From Streptomyces flaveolus (GTDB lineage Bacteria; Actinomycetota; Actinomycetes; Streptomycetales; Streptomycetaceae): DNA of 64,000 nucleotides. Under the pieces are notes generated by a model. The model was not told the DNA's origin. It saw only the letters and a program-made list of their open reading frames with translations, and did not search any database. Below, piece by piece: positions 56,243 to 64,000 of the stretch (position 1 is its first letter; every line of letters starts with the position of its first letter). The position numbers and the translations under genes were made by a program. The stretch spans positions 62,001-126,000 of the forward strand of contig NZ_JNWV01000005.1 of assembly GCF_000716535.1 (NCBI RefSeq). Direction: 5' to 3'.

Positions 56243-57610
56243 ATGAGCACCAAGCCCTACCTGACCGGCCACTACGAGCCCGTCGCCGACGAGATCAGCG
56301 CCACCGCGCTCCCGGTCGAGGGCACCCTGCCGCCCGAGCTGACCGGCCGGCTCATCCGCAACAGCCACAACCCGAAGCCCGGCGTCACGCCCAGTCACTG
56401 GTTCAAGGGCAGCGGCATGGTCCACGGCATCCGGCTGCGCGAGGGCCGCGCCGAGTGGTACCGCAACCGCTGGGTGCGCACCCCGGCCCTGGACGGCGCC
56501 CCCTACCTGACCGAGCGCGGTCCCGACCTCACCGCCAGCACCGCCGGCACCCACGTCATCGAACACGCCGGTCGCCTGCTGGCGCTGTGCGAGGCCAACC
56601 TCCCCTTCGAGCTGACCGCCGAGCTGGAGACCGTCGGCGCCCACGACTTCGGGGGCAAGCTGCGCAGCGCCATGACCGCGCACCCCAAGACCGACCCGGT
56701 CACCGGCGAGCTGCACTTCTTCGGCTCCTCGCCGTTCCCGCCGTACCTGATGTACTACGTCGCGGACGCCAAGGGGCACATCACGCACAGCGCCGAGGTC
56801 CCGGGCGCCACCGCCTCCCTCAAGCACGACTTCGCCCTCACCCGGCATCACGTCGTCTTCGTCGAGGGCACGGTCACCTTCGACCCGGACGAGCACTCCG
56901 GCATCCCGTACGGCTGGAACGACGCCCAGCCCGCCCGCATCGGGGTCATGCCGCGCGGCGGGGACGGGGCGGACCGCATCCGCTGGTTCCCGGTCCGGCC
57001 CGGCAACATGCTGCACGCCGCCAACGCCTACGAGGACGAGCGCGGCCGGATCGTTCTGGAGGGCCCCACCGTCGACCGCGAGGGCTTCCGGCTCTCCTGG
57101 AACTGGTGGGTCGGCGCCCCGGGCCGCGGTGCCGAGCCCAACGCCCGCTCCTACACCCGCCGCTGGGTGATCGACCTGGCGGCCGGCAGCGTCGACGAGC
57201 AGACCATCGACGACCTCGCCGTCGAGTTCCCCACCCTCAACGAGGACTACCTCGGCGCGGAGCACCGCTACCAGTACGCCGTCTCCTTCCCCGACCAGGA
57301 CGGCATCGGCGGTTACGGCATCGTCAAGTACGACCGGCGGACCGGAGCCCGCCGGGTCCGCCCGACCGGCGACGCCCGGCTCCCCAGCGAGGCCGTCTTC
57401 GTGCCCGCCGCGGGCGGCACCGCCGAGGACGACGGCTATCTGCTCACCGTCGTCTCCGACCTCAAGCAGGACGCCTCCCGCCTGCTCGTCCTCGACGCCG
57501 TCGGCCTCGGCCAGGTCGCCGCCGTCGATCTGCCCCGCCGGGTGACGGCCGGCATCCACGGCTCCTGGATCCCGGACAGCGCGCTCGACGGGGACGACGG
57601 GGAGGGCTGA
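56243..57610 (+). CDS. Carotenoid cleavage oxygenase
   Basis: 455 residues, seven-bladed propeller with the four iron His: MTAHPKTDP, ASLKHDFALT, GNMLHAANAYED and AGIHGSWIP. The N-terminal NGxLPPELTGRLIRNSHNPKPG and SHWFKGSGMVHGI are family hallmarks. Enzymes of this family split carotenoids, apocarotenoids or stilbenes with O2. Bacterial homologues have diverse substrates. No carotenoid biosynthesis gene is nearby, so the substrate may come from outside or from another locus; the exporter and SRPBCC protein upstream suggest a lipophilic product. Ends at a strong terminator. Confidence 0.95.
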   Translation: MSTKPYLTGHYEPVADEISATALPVEGTLPPELTGRLIRNSHNPKPGVTPSHWFKGSGMVHGIRLREGRAEWYRNRWVRTPALDGAPYLTERGPDLTASTAGTHVIEHAGRLLALCEANLPFELTAELETVGAHDFGGKLRSAMTAHPKTDPVTGELHFFGSSPFPPYLMYYVADAKGHITHSAEVPGATASLKHDFALTRHHVVFVEGTVTFDPDEHSGIPYGWNDAQPARIGVMPRGGDGADRIRWFPVRPGNMLHAANAYEDERGRIVLEGPTVDREGFRLSWNWWVGAPGRGAEPNARSYTRRWVIDLAAGSVDEQTIDDLAVEFPTLNEDYLGAEHRYQYAVSFPDQDGIGGYGIVKYDRRTGARRVRPTGDARLPSEAVFVPAAGGTAEDDGYLLTVVSDLKQDASRLLVLDAVGLGQVAAVDLPRRVTAGIHGSWIPDSALDGDDGEG

Positions 57611-57625
57611 GCGGCCGGACGGACG

Positions 57626-57661
57626 CGCGGCACCGGGGGGCCGGGTCCCCCCGGTGCCGCG
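57626..57661 (+). terminator. Strong terminator of the carotenoid oxygenase operon
   Basis: CGCGGCACCGGGGGG, loop CCGGGT, exact complement, followed by GCGCCTTTTC. Confidence 0.9.
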
Positions 57662-57810
57662 GCGCCTTTTCTGGAAGCGTGAGGAGCAGGGGGACAGGGG
57701 GGTGCGGGAGTGCCGGAGTGCACGGCGATGTGCCGGTGCGTCACTCGGTCGGGTGCTCTCCGCCCGGTATGTGCCGGATCAGGGCACACGGCCGTGATCT
57801 TTCCGTGATC

Positions 57811-59427
57811 ATGCCCCCTGTGAGTCTGCAACGTCGAAGTGCCCTGAGCCGGCGGGTCGTTCCGGCCGTACTCGGCACCCTCAGTGTCCTGTCCCTGCTG
57901 TCCGCCCTGCCCGCCGCGGCCCAGTCTGCCCGGCGGGACCACCGGCCCGCCGCGCCGCCGCCCCGGCAGGTCACGGCCGCGGAGGCGCGCACGGACGCCC
58001 GTCTCCGCTCCCTCCACGACCGGCCCGCGGCCCTGCGGGAGTTCTTCCGCCAGCTCCCCAAGGGCGGAGACCTGCACAACCACCTCTCCGGCGCGGTGTC
58101 CACGGAGTACCTGATCGAGCTGGCCGCCGAGGACGGGCTGTGCGTCGACACCGCGACGCTGACCGCGGTCGCCCCGCCCTGCGGCCCGGGCACCCGGCCC
58201 GCCGCCGACGCGCGCGCCGACCGCGCGTTCCGCGCCGCGCTGATCCGCGCCTGGTCCATGGAGGACTTCCCGCCCGGCGAGAGGGGGCACGACCACTTCT
58301 TCGACACCTTCGGCAAGTTCGGCGAGGTCACCTGGCGGCACCGGGGCAAGCTGCTCGCCGAGGTCGCCGACACCGTCGTCCGCAACAACCAGTCGTACCT
58401 GGAGACGATGGTCACCCCGGCCTCCGACGGCGCGAAGAAGCTCGCCGCCGAGGTCGGCTGGGACGACGACCTCTCCGCCCTGCACCGCAGGCTGGTCGCG
58501 GACGGCAAGCTGGACAGGCTGGTCGCCGACGCCCGCGAGGAGGCCGACGACGGCGACGCCGAGTTCCGCGCCACCGAGCGGTGCGGCACGCCGCAGGCGC
58601 GGCCCGGGTGCGGCCTCACCGTCCGCTGGATCTCCCAGGCGTCCCGGGGTAGTTCACCGGAGCGCGTCTTCACCCAGCTCGCCCTCGGCATGCGACTGGC
58701 CGAGGCCGACCCCCGGTTCGTCGCCGTCAACCTCGTCCAGCCCGAGGACGCGGAGACCGCCCTGCGTGACTACAGCCTGCAGATGCGCATGGTCGGCTAT
58801 CTGCGCACCCAGTACCCGAAGGCGCATGTCACCCTGCACGCGGGCGAGCTGTGGCCCGGGCTGGTCAAGCCGGAGGACCTGAAGTCCCACATCAGGGAGG
58901 CCGTGGACGTCGCCCGCACCGAACGGGTCGGGCACGGCGTCGACCTCGTCCACGAGGACGACTGGCGGCGCACCGCCCGCACCATGGCGGACCGCCGGGT
59001 GGCCGTGGAGGTGCCCTTCTCCAGCAACGCCCAGATCCTCGGCGTCAAGGGAGCCGACCACCCCTTCGCCACCTACCGCCGTTACGGCGTGCCGGTCGTG
59101 CTCGCCACCGACGACCCCGGGGTGTCCCGGATCGACATCAGCCACGAGTACCAGTACGCCGCCGCCACCTACGGCCTGCGCTACCCCGAGCTGAAGGACC
59201 TGGCCCGCGCCTCCCTGGAGTACGGCTTCCTGCCGGGCCCCGGCCTGTGGCAGGGCGACCCCACCGCCAAGGGGTACCAACCGGTCCAGGCCTGCCGTGG
59301 AGAGCACCCCGGCCTCCCCGTGCGCGGCGCGGCCTGCCGGCACCTGCTCGCCGACAGCCCCAAGGCCCGCCTGGAATGGCGCCAGGAGGCCGCCTTCGCC
59401 GCCTTCGAAAGGACACACAGGGACTGA
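57811..59427 (+). CDS. Secreted adenosine deaminase-like protein
   Basis: 538 residues. A signal peptide (about residues 10-38, ending AAAQSA) is followed by a TIM barrel with the zinc and catalytic motifs of adenosine deaminases: GGDLHNHLSGAVSTEYL, VTLHAGELWPG, RVGHGVDLV, VEVPFSSNAQI and ATDDPGVSR. It resembles secreted adenosine deaminases of Streptomyces that convert extracellular adenosine to inosine. Cys pairs near residues 111/126 and 259/268 suggest disulfides. Start ATG 57811 or GTG 57820; neither has a clear ribosome site. Confidence 0.9.
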   Translation: MPPVSLQRRSALSRRVVPAVLGTLSVLSLLSALPAAAQSARRDHRPAAPPPRQVTAAEARTDARLRSLHDRPAALREFFRQLPKGGDLHNHLSGAVSTEYLIELAAEDGLCVDTATLTAVAPPCGPGTRPAADARADRAFRAALIRAWSMEDFPPGERGHDHFFDTFGKFGEVTWRHRGKLLAEVADTVVRNNQSYLETMVTPASDGAKKLAAEVGWDDDLSALHRRLVADGKLDRLVADAREEADDGDAEFRATERCGTPQARPGCGLTVRWISQASRGSSPERVFTQLALGMRLAEADPRFVAVNLVQPEDAETALRDYSLQMRMVGYLRTQYPKAHVTLHAGELWPGLVKPEDLKSHIREAVDVARTERVGHGVDLVHEDDWRRTARTMADRRVAVEVPFSSNAQILGVKGADHPFATYRRYGVPVVLATDDPGVSRIDISHEYQYAAATYGLRYPELKDLARASLEYGFLPGPGLWQGDPTAKGYQPVQACRGEHPGLPVRGAACRHLLADSPKARLEWRQEAAFAAFERTHRD

Positions 59428-59815
59428 CCGCACCCGCACGACGCCCCCACGAGCCCGGGGGGCCGTGGCGTGGGATTCGGATACAGGACGGCCCGGCTCG
59501 CGGTGCCCGGTGCGTCGGTGGCGGAGGTCGCCGACGGACTGGGGCCGCGCCGGCGCCGGGCGGCCGGCCGGGTCGAGGGCACCGAGGCGACCCACCGGGA
59601 GGCTGTCTTCGCGGGCGGCCCCGTCGGCCGACCCTGACGGTTCGTCATGGCGCGGATCCAGGCTGGCGCAATGGGATGCGCAATCCAGCGTCAGCGTGCG
59701 TGACGGGGTGCACGGGGGTGCGGCCACACACTGCTGCGCCAGGCACGTCACTCGTTCATCTCACCGTGTATGAAAGGCTGCCAGGAACGCACCGGCGCAA
59801 CGGGAGGCCTTCGGC
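59428..59815. other. Intergenic region with hairpins, no clear gene
   Basis: An imperfect GCCCCCACG/CGTGGCG hairpin lies just after the deaminase stop. A plus-strand frame ending at 59638 reads SVAEVADGLGPRRRRAAGRV…, which could be a worn gene end but matches no family I know. GCGCA-ATGGGA-TGCGC (59678-59693) and CGTCA-GCGTGCG-TGACG (59690s-59705) are small palindromes in the presumed promoter of the next gene. Confidence 0.4.
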
Positions 59816-60469
59816 ATGGCGATCATCCACCGCACCACCATCAAGCCGACCAAGGTCGAGCTGCTCACCGAGTGGCTGCCCACCCGGCCCTGGTACCGCG
59901 GTGGCGCCGCGCCGGTGCTGGAGAGGTCCGGCGGGTTCCGGCTGGACGATCCGGAGGGCGAGGTCGGCATCGAGTTCCTGGTCGTCACCGACACCGCAAC
60001 CCCCGGGCGGACGGCCTACCTTGTGCCGTTCACCTACCGCGGGGCGCCGCTGGAAGGCGCCGAACACGCCCTCGTCGGCACCATGGAGCACGGGGTGCTG
60101 GGCACGCGCTGGGTGTACGACGGCTGCCACGACCCGGTGCTGGTCACCGAACTGCTGTCGCTGATCGAGGGCAGGGCGCAGGCGATGGCCCAGAGCATCA
60201 CGGACACCCCCGACCACGAGGTGACCCGCTCCTACGGCGGCGCCGCCCTCGGCGTGGACGACTTCACGCCCGAGCCGGCCGACGGCGAGGACGGCACCCG
60301 CATCCCGGTGCCCGAGGGCCTGACCCTGCACGTCCACCGCGTCCTCACCCCCGTCGCCGAGAACCCGCCGCTGCCGCCGCAGGGCGCCCTCGGCCATGTG
60401 GCGACCGGCTGGCAGGGCCCGGACGACACCCGTCTGCGGGCCGTCTTCATGACGCTGCGCGCCCTCTGA
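59816..60469 (+). CDS. Maltokinase N-terminal cap-like protein
   Basis: 217 residues. MAIIHRTTIKPTKVELLTEWLPTRPWYRG is the opening of the maltokinase N-terminal cap domain, which in Streptomyces also occurs as a stand-alone protein often mislabelled '1,4-alpha-glucan branching protein'. The rest (ILVGTMEHGVLGTRWVYDGCHDPVL; TPVAENPPLPPQGALGHVATGW) covers the remainder of the cap-like fold. The kinase domain is absent. The gene is isolated. Role unknown; a link to trehalose/maltose metabolism is only a guess. It ends about 250 bases before the next gene. Confidence 0.85.
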   Translation: MAIIHRTTIKPTKVELLTEWLPTRPWYRGGAAPVLERSGGFRLDDPEGEVGIEFLVVTDTATPGRTAYLVPFTYRGAPLEGAEHALVGTMEHGVLGTRWVYDGCHDPVLVTELLSLIEGRAQAMAQSITDTPDHEVTRSYGGAALGVDDFTPEPADGEDGTRIPVPEGLTLHVHRVLTPVAENPPLPPQGALGHVATGWQGPDDTRLRAVFMTLRAL

Positions 60470-60722
60470 CCCCGGCAGGCGCCGTCCGCGGGCCGGCGGG
60501 CGGCGCCGCCAACAGCCCACGCGGCGGGCACCTCTGTCCATCGGTCTGGCATGGACCGGTCAAATCTGTCACTCTTTCGACAGCTCGCGCCCCGACCCAC
60601 AGGGGCGCGCCGCACCTTCCGCACAGCGAGCGCGCAAGCCCCACCCCGACCGCCCCGGCGCACCCCGGCCGGCCGGGCGGTCCTCGAGCCGGCCGACCCC
60701 GGCCGCCGCAAAGGAGTAGCGT

Positions 60723-62585
60723 GTGAGACCGACCCCCCACAGAGCCCTCGGAGTCGGCGCGGTCGCCGTCGCCGCGCTGGCCGCCCTCTCCCTCCCCGGC
60801 ACCTCCGCCGCCACCCGGCCCGCCACGGCTCCCGTGGCCGCCGCCTGCACCCCGGCGCAGGTGGTCGCCAACGGCGGCTTCGAGAGCGGCACTTCACCGT
60901 GGACACAGTCCGCGTCCACCGTGATCACCAGCCGCTCCGGGCAGACCGCCCACGGCGGCAGCTCCTACGCCTGGCTGGACGGCGTCGGCGGCACCCACAC
61001 CGACACCCTCGGCCAGAGCGTGACCGTCCCGTCCGGCTGCGGCGCCGCCACCCTCACCTTCTGGCTGCACATCGACACCGCCGAGACGACCTCCTCCACC
61101 GCCTACGACAAGCTCACGGCCAAGCTCGGCAGCACCACGCTGGCCACCTACTCGAACCTGGACGAGCACACCGGCTACGTGAAGAAGTCGATCGACGTGT
61201 CCTCGTACGCCGGCCAGACCGTGAACCTGTCCTTCACCGGCACCGAGGACTCCAGCCTCCAGACGAGCTTCGTCCTGGACGACATCGCCCTCGACACCTC
61301 GGACGGCACCACCCCACCGCCGGCCGACTCCACACGGACCCCGGCTGCGCCGTCGTACACCGTGAACCTGAGCAGCGACACCGGCGGCACCGTCTGGACC
61401 GGGCACGAGAGCGTGACCTTCACCAACGCCTCCGCCACCGCGCTCGGCGAGGTCTACCTGCGGCTGTGGGACAACTACCACGGCAGCTGCGACGCGATGC
61501 CCATCAAGGTCACCAACGTCACCGGCGGCACCGCCGGCGCCCTCTCCGTCGCCTGCACCGCCCTGAAGATCGACCTGCCGCGCCCGCTCGCCCAGGGACA
61601 GAGCGCCACCATCGGCTTCGACCTCGGCATCACCGTGCCCAGCGGCGCCGACCGCTTCGGCCACGACGGCGCCTTCAGCTTCGTCGGCAACGCCCTGCCC
61701 GTCCTCGCCGTCCGGGACAGCGCCGGCTGGCACCTGGACCCGTACACGAACAACGGCGAGTCCTTCTACTCCCTGGCCGCCGACTTCAAGGTCACCCTGG
61801 ACCACCCCAGCACCCTGCTGGTCCCGGCCACCGGCACCTCCACGGACACCCCCGGCTCCAGCGGCCGTACCGTCACCACGGCCACCGCCTCCAAGGTCCG
61901 TGACTTCGCCTGGGCCGCGGGCCCCTTCACCAGGATCTCCGGCACCTCGGCCGCCGGCGTCCCGGTGAACGTCTACTCCGTCTCGGGGATCAGCTCCACC
62001 AGCGCCCAGTCGATGCTCAGCACCGCCAAGAGCGCGGTCGACGCCCACGCCTCCCGGTTCGGCGCCTACCCGTACGGCGAGCTGGACGCCGTCATCGACA
62101 ACAACTACTGGTTCGGCGGCATGGAGTACCCGGGGTTCGTCCTCGACGTGGTCAGCACCACCGCGCTCACCCACGAGATCGCCCACCAGTGGTGGTACGG
62201 CATCGTCGGCGACGACGAGTACACCAGCCCCTGGCTGGACGAGTCGTTCACCGACTACGCCACCGACCTCGCCCAGGGCAAGACCGGAACCAACTGCTGG
62301 AGCGGCGTCTCCTGGGCCTCCAGCGCCGAGAAGATCACCAACTCGATGGCGTACTGGGACGCGCACTCCTCCCGGTACTCCACCGTCGTCTACGGCTACG
62401 GCAAATGCGCCCTGCACGACCTGCGCCGCGTCCTCGGGGACACCGCCATGGCCAAACTGCTGAAGGACTACGCGACCGCGCACTGGTACGGCGTGTCCAC
62501 CACGGCCGAGTTCAAGGCGGCTGCCCAGGCCGCCACGAGCACGGACCTGACCTCCTTCTGGACACAGCACCGCATCGAGGGGTGA
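60723..62585 (+). CDS. Secreted M1-family metallopeptidase with N-terminal jelly-roll module
   Basis: 620 residues. A signal peptide (ending near SAATR) is followed by a beta-sandwich (VVANGGFESGTSPWTQS… about 45-200, MAM/CBM-like) and a Thr/Pro linker. The M1 N-terminal fold and catalytic domain follow: GGMEYPG in place of the usual GAMEN, zinc motif HEIAHQWW (His484, Glu485, His488) and third ligand Glu507 in WLDESFTDY. M1 aminopeptidases remove N-terminal residues; the N-terminal module should bind carbohydrate or cell surface. GTG start behind AAAGGAG. Confidence 0.93.
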   Translation: MRPTPHRALGVGAVAVAALAALSLPGTSAATRPATAPVAAACTPAQVVANGGFESGTSPWTQSASTVITSRSGQTAHGGSSYAWLDGVGGTHTDTLGQSVTVPSGCGAATLTFWLHIDTAETTSSTAYDKLTAKLGSTTLATYSNLDEHTGYVKKSIDVSSYAGQTVNLSFTGTEDSSLQTSFVLDDIALDTSDGTTPPPADSTRTPAAPSYTVNLSSDTGGTVWTGHESVTFTNASATALGEVYLRLWDNYHGSCDAMPIKVTNVTGGTAGALSVACTALKIDLPRPLAQGQSATIGFDLGITVPSGADRFGHDGAFSFVGNALPVLAVRDSAGWHLDPYTNNGESFYSLAADFKVTLDHPSTLLVPATGTSTDTPGSSGRTVTTATASKVRDFAWAAGPFTRISGTSAAGVPVNVYSVSGISSTSAQSMLSTAKSAVDAHASRFGAYPYGELDAVIDNNYWFGGMEYPGFVLDVVSTTALTHEIAHQWWYGIVGDDEYTSPWLDESFTDYATDLAQGKTGTNCWSGVSWASSAEKITNSMAYWDAHSSRYSTVVYGYGKCALHDLRRVLGDTAMAKLLKDYATAHWYGVSTTAEFKAAAQAATSTDLTSFWTQHRIEG

Positions 62586-62669
62586 CGGACACCCACACGG
62601 GCTAAAACCGGCCGCGAACGGCTTCGTCGGGCGCAACCCGGGGTGCGCGAGGACCCGGCCCCGGGTCAG

Positions 62670-63527
62670 ATGGATTCCGTGCGAATCCCCATATTCCGCT
62701 CCCGCGGCCGGTCTCGCCTGTGCCTCACCGGCACCCTGACCTGCCTGCTGCTGTTCCTGTCCAGCCCCCCGGCCGCGGCCGACGCGACCGGGGGCGCACC
62801 CGTGCGCGGCAGCGCCTACATGGGCATCGGCGTCCTCGCCCACGACGGCGACTCCGGCGACCCGCCCCCGGACCCCCGCGCCACTCAGACCGAGGGAGTG
62901 GACGTCTCCAGCCATCAACGCGACGTCGACTGGCCGACGCTGTGGAACGACGGAACCAAGTGGGCGTACACCAAGGCCACCGAGGGCACGTCCTACACCA
63001 ACCCCTACTTCACCCAGCAGTACGACGGCTCGTTCGACATCGGCATGGTCCGCGGCGCCTACCACTTCGCCACCCCGGACACGGCCGGCGGCGCCGCCCA
63101 GGCCGACTTCTTCGTGGAGCACGGCGGCGGCTGGTCGAACGACGCCCAGACCCTCCCCGGCGCCCTCGACATCGAGTGGAACCCGTACGGCGACGCCTGC
63201 TACGGCAAGTCCAAGAGCGGCATGGTCAGCTGGATCCGGGACTTCCTCGACCGCTACAGGTCCCGCACCGGCCGGGACGCGGTCATCTACACGGCCACCA
63301 ACTGGTGGATCCAGTGCACCGGTGACTACGCCGGCTTCGGTGAGACCAACCCGCTGTGGATCGCGCGCTACGCCTCCACGGTCGGGCCGCTGCCGGCCGG
63401 CTGGACGTCGTACACGATGTGGCAGTACACCTCCAGCGGCAGGACGGTCGGCGACCACGACCGCTTCAACGGCTCCCAGGACGGGCTGCGGGACTTCGCC
63501 ACCAGCGGAGCACCGGACGCGTCCTGA
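62670..63527 (+). CDS. Secreted GH25 lysozyme (muramidase)
   Basis: 285 residues. A signal peptide (TLTCLLLFLSSPPAAADA) and linker precede the GH25 domain: GVDVSSHQRDVDW (first catalytic Asp), YTKATEGTSYTNPYF, RGAYHFATPD, ALDIEWNPYG (Asp/Glu), WIRDFLDRYR, and the terminal DHDRFNGSQDGLRDFA. It cleaves beta-1,4 bonds between MurNAc and GlcNAc, probably like Streptomyces cellosyl. No cell-wall-binding domain is visible. Start is uncertain: ATG 62670 gives the best signal peptide; GTG 62643 and GTG 62679 are alternatives with weak ribosome sites. Confidence 0.93.
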   Translation: MDSVRIPIFRSRGRSRLCLTGTLTCLLLFLSSPPAAADATGGAPVRGSAYMGIGVLAHDGDSGDPPPDPRATQTEGVDVSSHQRDVDWPTLWNDGTKWAYTKATEGTSYTNPYFTQQYDGSFDIGMVRGAYHFATPDTAGGAAQADFFVEHGGGWSNDAQTLPGALDIEWNPYGDACYGKSKSGMVSWIRDFLDRYRSRTGRDAVIYTATNWWIQCTGDYAGFGETNPLWIARYASTVGPLPAGWTSYTMWQYTSSGRTVGDHDRFNGSQDGLRDFATSGAPDAS

Positions 63528-63564
63528 CCCCGGCGGGCGCACCGGGCACCGTTAGGCTCGACGC

Positions 63565-64000
63565 GTGCCGCATGTCGAGATACTCCAGCTACTGGTGTCC
63601 CCGGTGCACCGCCTCGCCGGCCGGCCGGGCGACGGCCCGCCCGAGCTGCCGCCCGGCGAACTGGTGACGACGGCCGAGGTCCGCGCGGGCCTCGGCATCG
63701 TCGGGGACCGGTACTTCAACCACCCCGCCCACCGCAACGCCTCGATCACCCTCATGGCCGCCGAGCGGCTGCCGCAGCCGGGGCCGTACCCGGCCGACCT
63801 GCTGCGGACCCGGCGCAACGTCCTGCTGCGCGGGGTCGACATCGACGCCTACATCGGCAGGACCGTCTTCCTCGACTCCGGTTCCGGGCCGGTCGAACTG
63901 GAGGTGCGCAGCGCCGCCCGGCCCTGCGCCTGGATGGACACCACCCTCGGCCCCGGCGCCCAGCGCGCCCTGCGCGGCGGCGGGGGAGTGCGCTGCCGAC
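63565..64000 (+). CDS. MOSC-domain protein, partial (3' end outside window)
   Basis: 145 visible residues: VPHVEILQLLVSPVHRLAGRP, GLGIVGDRYFNHPAHRNASITL, LRTRRNVLLRGVDIDAYIG and ARPCAWMDTTLGPG. The conserved Cys of PCAWMD is the residue that in MOSC proteins may bind a sulfur or molybdenum cofactor. These are stand-alone small proteins in Streptomyces. GTG 63565 with only a poor ribosome site. The end is cut off by the window. Confidence 0.85.
   Translation, partial: MPHVEILQLLVSPVHRLAGRPGDGPPELPPGELVTTAEVRAGLGIVGDRYFNHPAHRNASITLMAAERLPQPGPYPADLLRTRRNVLLRGVDIDAYIGRTVFLDSGSGPVELEVRSAARPCAWMDTTLGPGAQRALRGGGGVRCR

Noticed and set aside
54252..57610. Carotenoid biosynthetic cluster
   Set aside because: Only a cleavage enzyme, an exporter and an SRPBCC protein are present; no phytoene synthase, desaturase or cyclase.

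Overview
The window is high-GC actinobacterial DNA, almost certainly a Streptomyces chromosome. Third codon positions are nearly all G or C, GTG starts and GGAGG-type ribosome sites are common, and TetR, HxlR and LysR regulators are many. Several products are typical of the genus: chitosanase with a CsnR-type box, PP2C/SpoIIE phosphatases, a RsbW-like kinase, a DUF5133 protein, an SCO6745-family protein and a class F sortase. I saw only one TTA codon (15741-15743). No prophage, transposase, CRISPR array or obvious antibiotic cluster was seen.

Layout. Positions 1-19.7 kb hold mixed metabolic and regulatory genes: SCO6745-family protein, Vgb-like propeller lyase, a collagen-like surface protein with its sortase, an SGNH esterase under a TetR regulator, a broken GH27 alpha-galactosidase, an HxlR/oxidoreductase pair, LysR, collagenase, long-form GAPDH, PIG-V-like mannosyltransferase, a Cml-type chloramphenicol exporter, and two signalling membrane or phosphatase genes. 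Positions 19.8-24.4 kb hold the whole selenocysteine machinery: selA, selB, selC (tRNA-Sec) and selD. Between selA and selB lies a chain of three tiny ORFs joined by TGATG overlaps. Positions 24.5-34.9 kb hold a respiratory island. It contains a selenocysteine formate dehydrogenase with in-frame UGA and a bSECIS hairpin, oxidase subunits II and I with two small membrane proteins, an NrfD-type subunit, a four-cluster ferredoxin subunit and an orphan diheme cytochrome b. It is followed by an internally deleted pyruvate-oxidase-like gene.

Positions 35.8-43.4 kb form a stress-signalling block: a six-repeat poly-HAMP hybrid histidine kinase, an ANTAR-GAF-PAS-PP2C phosphatase, a RsbW-like ATPase and CsbD. 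Positions 43.5-53.5 kb hold DedA, a KhtTU-like K+/H+ antiporter pair, a small zinc-ribbon protein behind a TGACAT-repeat promoter, an aldo/keto reductase, a ProP-like transporter, chitosanase, phosphoglucomutase and an SGNH esterase. Positions 53.5-57.7 kb are a TetR-controlled exporter/SRPBCC/carotenoid-oxygenase operon. The end of the window holds secreted adenosine deaminase, a maltokinase-cap-like protein, a secreted M1 peptidase, a GH25 lysozyme and a partial MOSC protein.

How it fits together. The selenium genes appear to serve the one selenoprotein seen here, the formate dehydrogenase. Its iron-sulfur and membrane partners are encoded beside its own cytochrome b and haem-copper oxidase subunits. 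I read the block as a self-contained formate-oxidising respiratory module, probably facing the cytoplasm because no Tat signal is visible. This module and the selA-selB micro-ORF relay are the most interesting parts of the window.
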